Shown here: positions 9,512 through 19,561 of the stretch, piece after piece
How the letters are laid out: each line of letters opens with the position of its first letter
Numbering within the stretch: position 1 is the stretch's first letter
NCBI RefSeq assembly: GCF_012911875.1
Contig: NZ_JAAXKZ010000009.1
Coordinates: 22,117 to 86,116 of the forward strand
Origin: Pseudonocardia bannensis
GTDB lineage: Bacteria > Actinomycetota > Actinomycetes > Mycobacteriales > Pseudonocardiaceae
Length of the DNA stretch: 64,000 nt
Reading direction: 5' to 3'
The notes under the pieces: model-generated
The model's database searches: none
Told to the model about the DNA's origin: nothing
The model's input: the letters and a program-made list of their open reading frames with translations, nothing else
Position numbers and translations under genes: made by a program

Positions 9512-10507
9512 TCAGCGGCGCAGCGCGGCGGTCAGCCGGCCCACCGAGGTGCCCAGCCCCCACCGCTCCGCCAGCGACGCCAGCCGCTCCGGGTCGGCGG
9601 GCTCGGCGGGCAGCGCGTCGGGACGGTCCAGCCGCACCGGGGCGTCCTGCGCCACCCGGACCACCGGTTCCACGACGGCCAGGTAGCCGGCCGCGGCGGC
9701 CAGCTTCGTGCGCACCGGGGCGCTGAGCCGGGAGTCGGTGCGGTCCAGGACACCGGCCTGCAGGTCGGCCCACGAGTCGAACCGCGAGACCAGGGTGGCC
9801 GCGGTCTTGGCGCCGACCCCGGGAACGCCGGGCAGGCCGTCGGAGGGGTCGCCGCGCAGCATCGCGAGCTCGGCGTAGGCCTCACCGGCCCGGCTCACCG
9901 GGACCCCGTACTTCTCCGCGACCTCCACCGGGCCCAGCGTCTCCGCCTTGGCCAGCCCGCGGCCCACGTAGATCAGCCGGACCGGGGTCGGGGAGTCCCG
10001 GACGACCTGCATCAGGTCGCGGTCGCCGCTGACCACCTGCACGGCGTCGTCGCGCTCGGTGGCGGCGAGCGTCCCGATCACGTCGTCGGCCTCGTAGCCC
10101 TCGGCGCCGCCGGTGGCGATCCCGACCGCGTCGAGCACCTCGAGCAGCACCGGGACCTGCGGGGCGAGGGTGTCGGGGACCTCCTCCGGGATGCCGGCGG
10201 GCGCGCCGGCCAGGGCCGAACCGCCATTGCCGCCGCCATTGCCGCCGTCGTTGCCCGCCACGCGGTGCGCCTTGTACGACGGCAGCGCCTCGACCCGGAA
10301 CGCCGGGCGCCAGTCGAGGTCCAGGCAGGCCACCAGCCGGGTGGGACGCCGTTCGGTGACGAGGCGGGCGACCATGTCGCAGAACCCGCGAACGGCGTTG
10401 ACCGGAGTGCCGTCCGGGGCGGTCACCGACTCCGGTACCCCGTAGTAGGCGCGGAAGTACAGGCTCGCGGCGTCCAGCAGCATCAGCGACGCGGGTGGCA
10501 GGGTCAC
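9512..10507 (-). CDS. 5'-3' exonuclease (FEN-like, Pol I N-domain type)
   Basis: 331 residues. N-terminal metal-binding aspartate at [14 protein letters not shown], the helical-arch region around [16 protein letters not shown], acidic clusters [14 protein letters not shown] and [12 protein letters not shown], and the H3TH motif [17 protein letters not shown]. It is the stand-alone 5'-3' exonuclease of actinobacteria, related to the N-terminal domain of DNA polymerase I. A short Gly/Asn-rich insert ([11 protein letters not shown]) is unusual. The GTG at 10507 is chosen because the domain begins 9 residues later; the longer open frame upstream runs into pepE. Divergent from pepE. Confidence 0.9.
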   Translation of the reverse strand: MTLPPASLMLLDAASLYFRAYYGVPESVTAPDGTPVNAVRGFCDMVARLVTERRPTRLVACLDLDWRPAFRVEALPSYKAHRVAGNDGGNGGGNGGSALAGAPAGIPEEVPDTLAPQVPVLLEVLDAVGIATGGAEGYEADDVIGTLAATERDDAVQVVSGDRDLMQVVRDSPTPVRLIYVGRGLAKAETLGPVEVAEKYGVPVSRAGEAYAELAMLRGDPSDGLPGVPGVGAKTAATLVSRFDSWADLQAGVLDRTDSRLSAPVRTKLAAAAGYLAVVEPVVRVAQDAPVRLDRPDALPAEPADPERLASLAERWGLGTSVGRLTAALRR

Positions 10508-10586
10508 GGCCGCACAGCTTGCCAGGTGCTCGCGCCCCCCGGCGACCCGCAGGATCGCTCCTCCCGAGCCCGAATACCCTGCCGGT

Positions 10587-11714
<1,128 letters not shown>

Positions 11715-11756
11715 CCCGGCCACCGGCCCGCGACACCGAACGCGGGACGGGAGCGG

Positions 11757-12818
11757 TCAGGCGGCGGCCGGGGCCGGGGCGGCCGTCTCGGCGTGCAGGC
11801 GGCCGTCCGGGCCCACCAGGCAGGCCGCACGCCGGTCTCCGCCGCGGACGAACTCGCCCAGGCAGCCACCGATCTGCGCGTGCCCCGTCGCGCTGGGATG
11901 GAACGACTCCTGGAACAGGTGCAGGCCGATCGCGTCGAGCCTGCCGTACACCAGGGCCCGCGGATCCACCGTGATCCGCCGCTGCCACTCCGCGTCCCGC
12001 GTGGGCCGGCTGCACGCCTCGTAGCCCTCGGTGGCACGGGACAGGTCGAGGAACCGGACGCCGGCGCGGTCGGCGACCGCGGCCAGCGTCGCGGACAGCT
12101 CGGGGAACAGGGCCGTGCGGCCCCACTCGGCGTCGGCCCGGCTGTACGGGCAGCCCTCGACCCCGTGCAGCGGGCCCATCTTCTCGGTGATGGGGGAGGC
12201 GTAGGAGGCGAGCACGAAGGCGTACGCCGCGTCGGCGTATCCGGCCCGGCGCATCGCCGCGCGCACGTCGGCCACCGCTGCCTCGACCTTCGGCGCGAGC
12301 GCGGCCATCCGCTCCGCCAGGCGCGGCCCGATCGTGTTGCGGCAGGGCCCGACGGTCGGGTCGACGAACGTGCGGATGCAGGCGACCGCGGTGGCGGTCA
12401 GCGCGACGTCGTCGTTCGCGCCGATCTGCAGCGTCACCGCCGTGACCCGGTGGCGGGTGGCGACCTCGACGAGCCGCTCCGCCTGCGAGCCCTCGGTGTG
12501 CTGGGTCGACGTGCCGAACCGCACCTGCGTGGTGTCGGCCCCGGAACAGGCGAGGTTCACCGATGCGTCGGCCAGGCCGGTGTGGTGCACGTATGCGGCG
12601 GGCGAGCGGTGGCACCAGTTGCCGTTCTCGCCGCGGGTGCCCGGCTCGTAGTCCTCGGCGCCCTCCCCGGACGCGGTGCTGTCGCCCAGCGCGACGACGG
12701 CGGTGGGCCGCGGATCCGCGGCCGGTCGGGCGGCGGCCGGGACGGCGCTCAGCAACCCGGCCGCGAGGCCGGCGGCGAGCACGGCGAGTACGGCGAGGAC
12801 ACGACGGGCTGCGGGCAC
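11757..12818 (-). CDS. secreted SGNH/GDSL hydrolase
   Basis: About 353 residues. Signal peptide with Arg-Arg and a long Ala/Leu/Val core ending near AVPAAARPAA, then block I ALGDSTASGEGAEDY with the catalytic Ser, the Asn block QIGANDD, and the C-terminal FHPSATGH with the catalytic His. The usual D-x-x-H is E-S-F-H here, so the acid of the triad is altered. Six cysteines suggest disulphides. Likely an extracellular esterase or lipase. The GTG start at 12818 is the best fit to the signal peptide; a GTG at 12836 is also in frame. Confidence 0.8.
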   Translation of the reverse strand: MPAARRVLAVLAVLAAGLAAGLLSAVPAAARPAADPRPTAVVALGDSTASGEGAEDYEPGTRGENGNWCHRSPAAYVHHTGLADASVNLACSGADTTQVRFGTSTQHTEGSQAERLVEVATRHRVTAVTLQIGANDDVALTATAVACIRTFVDPTVGPCRNTIGPRLAERMAALAPKVEAAVADVRAAMRRAGYADAAYAFVLASYASPITEKMGPLHGVEGCPYSRADAEWGRTALFPELSATLAAVADRAGVRFLDLSRATEGYEACSRPTRDAEWQRRITVDPRALVYGRLDAIGLHLFQESFHPSATGHAQIGGCLGEFVRGGDRRAACLVGPDGRLHAETAAPAPAAA

Positions 12819-13068
12819 GGGGCTGACGCTAACCACCTCCCACGCGGCTGAACAGGACACTCACCGTGTCCTGGGGACAACTCCGGCGCGCCCCACCTCC
12901 GGGAGCAACCCGACATCACCGTGCGCCACCGGAGATCATCCGTCCGGCCGAACGATCGGCTCCGGGGAACCCCGAGATCGTCTCCGGACGTTCACCGAGG
13001 ACAGGCCCTCCCGGACACGGGAGAGTGGAGTTCAGCGGCGAGATCCGCCGCTCAGGAAGGAGCCATCG

Positions 13069-13257
13069 GTGGCATCGACCCTCACCCGTCCCCGGCACGG
13101 GAAGGTCATCGCCGGCGTCTGCGCCGGTCTGGCGGAGCGTTTCGGCTGGAACCCCAACATGGTCCGGCTGGCGTTCCTGCTGTCCTGCCTGCTGCCCGGC
13201 CCGCAGTTCATCCTCTACATCGTGCTGTGGGTGCTCATGCCCAAGCGGCCCTACTGA
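13069..13257 (+). CDS. PspC-domain membrane protein
   Basis: 62 residues. A short basic segment followed by the PspC signature VIAGVCAGLAERFGWNPNMVR, and a transmembrane helix ending LYIVLWVLMPKR. PspC-like proteins sense or report cell-envelope stress. The GTG start has a strong AGGAAGGAG site 7 bases upstream. It stands alone, with about 200 bases of non-coding DNA upstream and 170 downstream. Confidence 0.85.
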   Translation: MASTLTRPRHGKVIAGVCAGLAERFGWNPNMVRLAFLLSCLLPGPQFILYIVLWVLMPKRPY

Positions 13258-13427
13258 CCGGCGTCCGTCGGGTGCTCGACGAGGCCCGCTCGCCGCGGCC
13301 ACCGCATGATCATCGGTTCCGGGATATCCGAGGCACCGGTGCAGCAGGTGTCCCGATTCTGCTGACCACGCGCGGGCGGGCCGGACAGGGCGGGCCACCG
13401 GAACGCGCAGTGCGGTAGACCTGAGCG

Positions 13428-14993
13428 GTGACCCGTACCCTGCTGATCGGCGTCCGGGTGCTCGACCCGGCCGCCGGCCCCGCGACCTCCGCGTGCGAGA
13501 CGGTCGACGGGCGGATCAGCTGGATCGGCTCGGCTGCCGATGCCCGTGAGCGGGCCCGCTCCGGCGACCCCGTCGAGGTTCACACCTACGACGGGGCCGT
13601 CGTCGCGCCGGCGTTCGTCGACGCGCACGTCCACACCACCGCGTCCGGACTGCTCGTCGACGGGCTCGATCTCACGTGCGCCCGCTCGCCGCACGACGTC
13701 CTCGACGCGGTCGCGGCCCGGGCCGCGACCCGGCCCGGCACGGTGATCTGGGGCCACGGCTGGGAGGACAACCGCTGGTCCCCGGCCCGGCCACCGACCC
13801 GCACCGAGCTCGACCGGGCGGCCGGTGGTGTCCCGGTCTACCTCAGCCGCATCGACGTGCACTCCGCGCTGGTGTCCTCCGCGCTGCTGGACCGGGCCGC
13901 GGCGGCGGTCGGTGCGCCCGGCTGGTCGGCCGACGGTCCGCTGTCCGCCGACGCCCACCACCACGTGCGGCGGGCCGCCCTCGCCGCCATCGACCCCACC
14001 CAGCGCCGCGCCGCGCAGCGGGCGTTCCTCACCGACGTGGCCGCGCGCGGTGTTGCGGTCGTCCACGAATGTGCCGGGCCGGACATCTCCGGCCACGAGG
14101 ACCTGGCCGGCCTGCTCGTGCTCGACACCGGCGTCGACGTGGTCGGGTACTGGGGCGAACCCGTCGCGACCGCCGCGCAGGCCCGGGAGCTGCTGGCGGC
14201 GACCGGCGCCCGCGGCCTGGCCGGGGACCTGTTCGTCGACGGTTCGCTCGGGTCCCGCACCGCCGCGCTGCGCGCCCCGTACGCCGACGCCCCCGGATGC
14301 ACCGGCAACCGCTACCTCGACGCCGCGGCCATCGGCATCCACCTCGCCGCGTGCTCCGCGGCCGGGGTGCAGGCCGGCTTCCACGTGATCGGCGACGCCG
14401 CCGCCGACCTCGTCCTCGACGGGCTCGCCGAGGCGGCCCGCATCGTCTCCCCGGCGACCGTGCGGGCCGCACGGCACCGGCTCGAACACCTGGAGATGGT
14501 CGATCCCGATCAGGCGGCGCGGCTGGCCGCGCTCGGCGTGGTCGCGAGCGTGCAGCCCGCCTTCGACGCGGCGTGGGGCGGGCCCACCGGGATGTACGCC
14601 GCCCGGTTGGGCCCGGCGCGGGCGGCGGCGATGAACCCCTTCGCGACGCTGCACGCCGCGGGGGTGAGCCTGGCGTTCGGCTCCGACTCACCGGTCACCC
14701 CGGTCGACCCGTGGGGCACGGTGCGCGCCGCGACCGGGCACACCCGTCCCGCGTCGGCGGTCGGCGCTGACGTCGCCCTGGGTGCCCACACGGCCGGCGG
14801 GTACCGCGCGGCCGGGGTCGACGACCCGGTGGCCGGGCGGCTGGTGGTGGGCGCGCCGGCGAGCTACACGGTGTGGGACGGTGCCGGCCCGCTGGACGGG
14901 GTCGCCGCGAGCCCGAGGTGCCTGCGCACCGTGCACCGGGGCCGGGTGCTGTTCGAGGCGGCGACGGACCGGCCGAGCGTCCGGCCCGCCTGA
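13428..14993 (+). CDS. amidohydrolase, YtcJ type (Amidohydro_3)
   Basis: 521 residues. TIM-barrel metal hydrolase: FVDAHVHTTASG gives the first two metal histidines, and later metal-site residues lie at GFHVIGDAAADLVL, RLEHLEMVDP and FGSDSPVTPVDP. The flanking beta-sandwich is split between the N terminus and the C-terminal GAPASYTVWDGAGPLDG. Substrate unknown; the family includes N-acyl-amide and allophanate-like hydrolases. The GTG at 13428 is the only reasonable start before the conserved domain. Confidence 0.85.
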   Translation: MTRTLLIGVRVLDPAAGPATSACETVDGRISWIGSAADARERARSGDPVEVHTYDGAVVAPAFVDAHVHTTASGLLVDGLDLTCARSPHDVLDAVAARAATRPGTVIWGHGWEDNRWSPARPPTRTELDRAAGGVPVYLSRIDVHSALVSSALLDRAAAAVGAPGWSADGPLSADAHHHVRRAALAAIDPTQRRAAQRAFLTDVAARGVAVVHECAGPDISGHEDLAGLLVLDTGVDVVGYWGEPVATAAQARELLAATGARGLAGDLFVDGSLGSRTAALRAPYADAPGCTGNRYLDAAAIGIHLAACSAAGVQAGFHVIGDAAADLVLDGLAEAARIVSPATVRAARHRLEHLEMVDPDQAARLAALGVVASVQPAFDAAWGGPTGMYAARLGPARAAAMNPFATLHAAGVSLAFGSDSPVTPVDPWGTVRAATGHTRPASAVGADVALGAHTAGGYRAAGVDDPVAGRLVVGAPASYTVWDGAGPLDGVAASPRCLRTVHRGRVLFEAATDRPSVRPA

Positions 14994-15217
14994 TCGAGGT
15001 CCGGGCGCCGGCAACCGGGCCACCGCGGTTCCGGCGTCTCGAGCGCTGATCGTCTCGCCGGGGCGTCGGCGCCCGGTGCGCACGGCCCGGCCCGACCGGT
15101 GGCTCCCGTCGCGGAGGCCGGCGACCGCGGCCGGCGCCGCCTTCGGGGGTCTGCCCCACCCGGTCCGGGGGCCACCGGTACCCCGGGACCGGCCCGACCT
15201 GTGGCACCATTGCCCTC
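14994..15217. other. non-coding gap upstream of the Cys-rich leader
   Basis: The 363 bases between the amidohydrolase and the deacetylase contain no conventional gene. The first 224 hold no recognisable gene; just before the leader GTG lies CACCAT, seven bases upstream, which could act as a -10 for a leaderless transcript. The remainder is the leader and hairpin described separately. Confidence 0.5.
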
Positions 15218-15298
15218 GTGATCGACCGGACCAGCCGCCGCCCGCTCGCCGGGTGCTGCTGTCCGGGGTGTCGTCGCAGCTGTCGCTGTCACAGCTGA
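15218..15298 (+). CDS. cysteine-rich leader peptide (putative attenuator uORF)
   Basis: A 26-codon ORF from GTG to TGA. The second half carries six cysteine codons: three in a row, then Pro-Gly-Cys, Arg-Arg-Ser-Cys and Arg-Cys, ending His-Ser. It lies 58 bases before the start of a PIG-L deacetylase, a family that includes the mycothiol enzymes MshB and Mca. Known from mycobacteria: leaderless short ORFs with runs of Cys codons act as cysteine-responsive attenuators. Inference: ribosome stalling at the Cys codons would open the hairpin that overlaps them. There is no ribosome site, and a -10-like CACCAT seven bases upstream suggests the mRNA starts at the GTG. Confidence 0.5.
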   Translation: MIDRTSRRPLAGCCCPGCRRSCRCHS

Positions 15299-15308
15299 CC
15301 ACCCCGGA
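15262..15308 (+). promoter_or_regulatory. hairpin overlapping the Cys codons (attenuator candidate)
   Basis: A nested stem: TCCGGGGTG (15262-15270) pairs perfectly with CACCCCGGA (15300-15308), and inside it CAGCTGT (15277-15283) pairs with ACAGCTG (15291-15297) around a 7-base loop. The stem includes the last Cys codons and the leader stop. There is no T-run, so intrinsic termination is unlikely; masking or Rho-type control is more plausible. Confidence 0.5.
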
Positions 15309-15356
15309 CCCGTCCATCCTGCCGCCCCGGCGGCCCACACCGTCTGCGATCACCTC

Positions 15357-16160
15357 ATGATCAGTGCGCCCGACCTCCGTGGTCACACCGTTCTCGCCCT
15401 GCACGCCCACCCCGACGACGAGGCGATCTTCACCGGCATCACGCTGCGCCGGCTCGCCGACGCCGGGGCCCGGATCGTCCTGGTTCTCGCCACCGGCGGT
15501 GAGCTGGGGGAGTCCCGGGTGCCGCTGGCGCCCGGCGAGACCGTCACCCGCCGGCGCATCGCCGAGCTCGAGCGCTCCGCCGCGCTGCTCGGGGTGTCCC
15601 GGCTGGTGTTGCTCGGGCACCGCGACTCCGGCCTGCCGGGCCGGCCCAGCGCGTCGCACGCCCGGGCGCTGGCCGCCGCCGACCCGCTGGCCCTGGCCAG
15701 CCGGCTCGCGGAACTGGTCGCCGCCGAGGGCGCGGGCACCGTGATCCACGACGACGAGCCCGGCATCTACGGCCATCCCGACCACCGCGCCGCGGGCCGC
15801 ATCGGCGCGATCGCCGCCGAGCTGACCGGCGCGACGAGCTACCGCATCACCGTCGACCGCGAGCACCTGCACGTGAGCGCCCGCGGGGCCCACCTGGTGC
15901 ACGGTGCGGCCGACGCCGCCGCCGTCGGGTACGGCCGGGTCACCGCCGAGATCACGCTCGCGATCGAGGGCGACAGCGCGCACCTGGCCGCCAAGCGGGC
16001 CGCGATCACCGCGCACGCCAGCCAGGTCGACCCCGGTCAGGTCCCGGTCGGGGAGTTCGCCGCGGCCTACGGCTACGAGTGGTTCGTGCGCGAGGGCGGG
16101 CCGGGGGTGCTCGACCTGCTCGGCAACGCGCACCTGCTGGCCGGTGCGGCGACGGCCTGA
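15357..16160 (+). CDS. PIG-L family zinc deacetylase (MshB/Mca-like fold)
   Basis: 267 residues. The zinc site HAHPDDE is near the N terminus and the second His motif is IYGHPDHRAAGRI. The family removes acetyl groups from N-acetylglucosamine-containing molecules; MshB and Mca of mycothiol metabolism and teicoplanin-type deacetylases belong here. The detailed sequence does not decide between them, so no symbol is given. The upstream Cys-codon leader is circumstantial support for a thiol role. The ATG is the first start after the leader and hairpin. Confidence 0.8.
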   Translation: MISAPDLRGHTVLALHAHPDDEAIFTGITLRRLADAGARIVLVLATGGELGESRVPLAPGETVTRRRIAELERSAALLGVSRLVLLGHRDSGLPGRPSASHARALAAADPLALASRLAELVAAEGAGTVIHDDEPGIYGHPDHRAAGRIGAIAAELTGATSYRITVDREHLHVSARGAHLVHGAADAAAVGYGRVTAEITLAIEGDSAHLAAKRAAITAHASQVDPGQVPVGEFAAAYGYEWFVREGGPGVLDLLGNAHLLAGAATA

Positions 16161-16397
16161 TCGGCGCGCCGCGACGAGCCGGGCCGGCACGGCTTCGAGC
16201 CCGCGTGGGCGGCTGCCGAACCCGGTCCGCACCGGTCTCGAACAGCGAGATCCAGTAGCGGCAGGCTCGGTCCAGGATCTCGCGGCCGCCCGGGCCCGCT
16301 CAACGCGAGCGGTGTCCGGTGGCGCAGGGTGAGGCCCGTCCCGGGGGGATGTCCGGCGGCCGCGATGGGCCCCGGTAGGCGACCGTAGGCTGCGGGA

Positions 16398-18041
16398 GTG
16401 GCCGCACCCACCGTCGACCCCGCCGCGGAGCCCACACCGGCCGCCCGCCCGTCCGCACGCAGCCGGCTCTCGTTCACCGCGCGCCTGCTGGCCGCGGCCA
16501 CCGCGGGCGGACTGCTCTACCTCAGCTTCCCGCCACGCACCCTGTGGTGGCTGGCGCCCCTCGCGTTCGCCCTGCTCGGCACCGTCCTCCGGGGTGCGCG
16601 CGCCCGCGCCGGTCTCGGCTACGGGGTGCTGTTCGGGCTCGGGTTCCTCGTCCCGCTGCTGAGCTGGACCGGCGGGTACGTCGGCCCGCTGCCCTGGCTG
16701 GTGCTGGCGGCGTTCGAGGCGCTGTTCCTCGGCGTCGCCGGTGCCGGGATGGCCGTGGTCTCGCGGCTGCCCGTAGCGCCGCTCTGGGCCGCCGCGGTGT
16801 GGGTCGTCGGCGAGGCCGTCCGCGGCCGGGTGCCGTTCGGCGGTCTCCCGTGGGGCCGGGCCGGGTTCGGCCAGCCCGACGGCCCGTTGCTACCGGTCGC
16901 CGCCGTGGGTGGCGTCCCGCTGCTGTCCTTCGTCACGGTGCTGGCCGGGCTCGCGCTCGCCGAGACGGTCCGCCGGCTCGTCCGCCCGGAGCCAGGCACA
17001 CCACGACGCGCCGCGGTGCTGCCCGCCGGGCTGGTGATCGCCGCCCTGCTCGCCGGCCCGCTGGCGGCGCTGGTACCGGCCACCCGCACCGGCCCGGACC
17101 GGGCCGTCACCATTGCGGCGGTCCAGGGCAACGTTCCCCGCCTGGGCCTGGACTTCAACGCGCAGCGCCGGGCCGTGCTCGACAACCACGTCCGCGAGAC
17201 CGAGCGGCTCGCCGCCGACGTCGCCGCGGGCCGCGCCCCGCGCCCCGATCTGGTGATCTGGCCGGAGAACTCCAGCGACATCGACCCGTTGCGCAACGGC
17301 GACGCGGCCGCGCAGATCGACCGGGCCGCCGCCGCCGTCGGGGCGCCCGTTCTGGTGGGCACGGTCCTGCTCAACCCCGACGGCCGGACCACGAGCAACT
17401 CCGCGCTCGTGTGGGCGGCCGGGGCCGGTCCCGTCGAGCGCAACGACAAGCGCCGGGTCCAGCCGTTCGGGGAGTACCTGCCGTGGCGGTCGTTCTTCTC
17501 GCTGTTCTCCAGCTACGCCGACCGGGCCGGCTACTTCGTACCCGGGCCCGGGCCGGGGGTCGTCTCGATGGCCGGCGTGCCGGTGGGGGTGGCCATCTGC
17601 TGGGAGGTCGCGTTCGACGACCTGGTCGCCGAGAGCGTCGCGGCCGGGGCCACGGTGCTCGCCGTGCCGAGCAACAACGCCACGTTCGGCCTGTCCGAGA
17701 TGACCTACCAGCAGCTTGCGATGTCCCGGGTTCGGGCCGTCGAACACGACCGCTCGGTGATCGTGGCGACCACCAGTGGGGTGAGCGCGACGATCACGCC
17801 CGATGGAACGGTCACAGCCGGCACGGGGCAGTTCGTGCCCGGAACCCTGGTCGGTCCGACCGTCTTGCGCAGCACCACTACGCTGGCAACCCGGTTGCGG
17901 TCGGTGCCCGAGTGGGTGCTGGCCGCATTAGGGGTGGCGGCGGTCGGTGTTGCGGGCCTCGGGGCCCGGCGCGGCCGCGGGAGGCCCGGTTCGGCGCCCG
18001 CGGCCCGACGGGACCAGGCAGGAGAGAACGAGGATGGCTGA
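16398..18041 (+). CDS. lnt: apolipoprotein N-acyltransferase Lnt
   Basis: 547 residues. About six N-terminal transmembrane segments (to about residue 230) followed by an extracytoplasmic nitrilase domain. Catalytic triad: Glu in [11 protein letters not shown], Lys in [15 protein letters not shown] and Cys in VAICWEVAF. It adds the third acyl chain to lipoproteins. The last 8 bases overlap the start of the polyprenol-phosphate-mannose synthase gene; in Mycobacterium tuberculosis the two are one fused protein (Ppm1), elsewhere a coupled pair as here. Confidence 0.93.
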   Translation: MAAPTVDPAAEPTPAARPSARSRLSFTARLLAAATAGGLLYLSFPPRTLWWLAPLAFALLGTVLRGARARAGLGYGVLFGLGFLVPLLSWTGGYVGPLPWLVLAAFEALFLGVAGAGMAVVSRLPVAPLWAAAVWVVGEAVRGRVPFGGLPWGRAGFGQPDGPLLPVAAVGGVPLLSFVTVLAGLALAETVRRLVRPEPGTPRRAAVLPAGLVIAALLAGPLAALVPATRTGPDRAVTIAAVQGNVPRLGLDFNAQRRAVLDNHVRETERLAADVAAGRAPRPDLVIWPENSSDIDPLRNGDAAAQIDRAAAAVGAPVLVGTVLLNPDGRTTSNSALVWAAGAGPVERNDKRRVQPFGEYLPWRSFFSLFSSYADRAGYFVPGPGPGVVSMAGVPVGVAICWEVAFDDLVAESVAAGATVLAVPSNNATFGLSEMTYQQLAMSRVRAVEHDRSVIVATTSGVSATITPDGTVTAGTGQFVPGTLVGPTVLRSTTTLATRLRSVPEWVLAALGVAAVGVAGLGARRGRGRPGSAPAARRDQAGENEDG

Positions 18042-18801
18042 GCCCATGGGGCCAGTGCTGGTGGTGATCCCGACCTACAACGAGCGGGACAACCTCGGTC
18101 CGATCGTGGGGCGGTTGCATGCCGCGGTCCCCACCGCCGATGTCCTCGTCGTGGACGACGCCAGCCCCGACGGCACCGGTGAGCTGGCCGACGAGATGGC
18201 CGCCGCCGATCCCCGGATCCGGGTCCTGCACCGGACCGAGAAGGCCGGGCTCGGCGCCGCCTATCTGGCCGGATTCGGCGTCGCGCTGCAGGGCGAGCAC
18301 CAGGTCGTCGTCGAGATGGACGCCGACGGGTCGCACGCCCCCGAGGACCTGCCCGCCCTGCTGGCGGCCCTGTCCGACGCGGACCTCGTCCTCGGCTCCC
18401 GGTACGTCGAGGGCGGCGAGGTGCGCAACTGGCCGGCGCACCGGCAGTGGCTCTCCCGCGGCGGGAACCTGTACTCGCGCCTCGCGCTGGGGGTCGGCAT
18501 CCGCGACATCACCGGCGGTTACCGGGCGTTCCGGCGGCAGGTCCTCGAGGAGCTCGATCTCGGTGAGGTCGCCTCGCAGGGCTACTGCTTCCAGGTCGAC
18601 ATGGCGTGGCGTGCCGTGCAGGCCGGGTTCCGGGTGCGCGAGGTGCCGATCACCTTCGTGGAGCGCGAGCGCGGGACGTCGAAGATGAGCGGCGCGATCG
18701 TGGGCGAGGCGCTGTGGCAGGTGACCCGCTGGGGGTTCGCGCACCGGTTCCGCCGTCTCCGGCGCGACCAGCCGGTCACCGAGGACCGGGCCGGCGCCTG
18801 A
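18034..18801 (+). CDS. ppm1: polyprenol monophosphomannose synthase
   Basis: 255 residues, GT2 fold. [16 protein letters not shown] at the N terminus, [10 protein letters not shown] nucleotide-sugar site, the metal motif [14 protein letters not shown], and [16 protein letters not shown]. It transfers mannose from GDP-mannose to polyprenol phosphate, the donor for lipoglycan and protein mannosylation. The ATG has an AGGAGAG ribosome site and overlaps the lnt stop. Only the catalytic domain is present, without a C-terminal membrane extension. Confidence 0.92.
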   Translation: MAEPMGPVLVVIPTYNERDNLGPIVGRLHAAVPTADVLVVDDASPDGTGELADEMAAADPRIRVLHRTEKAGLGAAYLAGFGVALQGEHQVVVEMDADGSHAPEDLPALLAALSDADLVLGSRYVEGGEVRNWPAHRQWLSRGGNLYSRLALGVGIRDITGGYRAFRRQVLEELDLGEVASQGYCFQVDMAWRAVQAGFRVREVPITFVERERGTSKMSGAIVGEALWQVTRWGFAHRFRRLRRDQPVTEDRAGA

Positions 18802-18834
18802 CGGCGCGTCGGCCGGACACGGTCAGGACACGAC

Positions 18835-18873
18835 GAAGAAGCCGGGCCCCACGGGAGGTGGCCCGGCTTCTTC
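18835..18873. terminator. bidirectional terminator between ppm1 and rbpA
   Basis: Perfect 14-bp stem GAAGAAGCCGGGCC / GGCCCGGCTTCTTC around an 11-base loop. The stem ends in purine/pyrimidine runs that give a short T-rich tail in both directions. It lies exactly between two convergent genes. Confidence 0.8.
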
Positions 18874-18894
18874 GACGTTCGGTGTGTCAGGAGA

Positions 18895-19236
18895 TCAGGC
18901 GATCTCCGCGCGGCGCTCGCGCAGGAGCTCGAGACGCTCGGAGAGCAGCTCCTCCAGCTCGGCCACCGAGCGGCGCTCCAGGAGCATGTCCCAGTGCGTG
19001 CGCGGCGGCTTGGCCTTCTTCTCCTCGGGCTCAACGCCGTCGATCCGCTTACCCATGCCACCTTGCGGCGACTCCCACGTGGCCGGCGCCTCGGCGTCGT
19101 TGGCGAAAGGCACCTCGAACTCATGGCCGTTCGGTGACACATAGCGGACGATCTGCCGCGGCGCGAGGTCGTGGTTGCGGTCGGTCTCGTAGCTGACAGC
19201 CCCGAGCCGGCTGCCACGGAGCACGCGGTCGGCCAT
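18895..19236 (-). CDS. rbpA: RNA polymerase-binding protein RbpA
   Basis: 113 residues. N-terminal tail MADRVLRGSRLGAVSYETDR, a core with NGHEFEVPFANDAEAPATWE, the basic linker, and the sigma-interaction helix THWDMLLERRSVAELEELL. RbpA stabilises open complexes with group-1 and some group-2 sigma factors in actinobacteria. The usual core cysteines are not seen, as in several zinc-free homologues. A GGGAGG ribosome site supports the ATG. Convergent with ppm1, as in mycobacteria. Confidence 0.95.
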   Translation of the reverse strand: MADRVLRGSRLGAVSYETDRNHDLAPRQIVRYVSPNGHEFEVPFANDAEAPATWESPQGGMGKRIDGVEPEEKKAKPPRTHWDMLLERRSVAELEELLSERLELLRERRAEIA

Positions 19237-19302
19237 GCGTCATCCTCCCGTTCACAATGCCGAGGGAGCCTCCCTCGACGTCACAACATCAGTACGGGGT
19301 GT

Positions 19303-19329
19303 AACGTCTGCGGAGCAGCCGTCATTCCC
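19303..19329 (-). promoter_or_regulatory. SigR-type promoter of rbpA
   Basis: On the minus strand GGGAAT (19329-19324) and GTT (19305-19303) are separated by exactly 18 bases, the consensus for disulphide-stress sigma factor SigR/SigH. It lies about 67 bases before the rbpA start. rbpA of Streptomyces is known to be SigR-controlled. A short hairpin, CGAGGGA/TCCCTCG (19261-19277), lies in the 5' leader. Confidence 0.75.
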
Positions 19330-19561
19330 GCCGAAGGGTTGACCACTGACGGTGTCGGCTTCGCAGTCGACACCGGGTTCGTGGCCGCCCCGACTGGTGA
19401 GTGTCCCCCATCTAGCCCCCTCGCACACGCGCATGTGACGTGTCAGCCAGATGTGAGTTAGGTCACCACTCGCGCGCGAGCTGTTTACATGAGCGCCGAA
19501 TGCGCGTAACCGAGCCGCCCCGGCCGGGCTCCCGGTCATAGGGCGCGATCCGGACGAGCGG
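19330..19561. other. intergenic DNA upstream of rbpA
   Basis: With the promoter region this makes a 325-base gap between rbpA and the transporter. I see no gene in it. The part near 19440-19495 is less GC-rich and could hold a second promoter, but no clear element stands out. Confidence 0.4.

Noticed and set aside
10574..10579. GGGTAT on the minus strand upstream of the exonuclease gene
   Set aside because: No matching -35, and the gene has no stress context.
16180..16290. Minus-strand peptide with RACRYWISLFET in the gap before lnt
   Set aside because: Looks protein-like but has no start codon, is too short, and no family was recognised; too weak to call a pseudogene.
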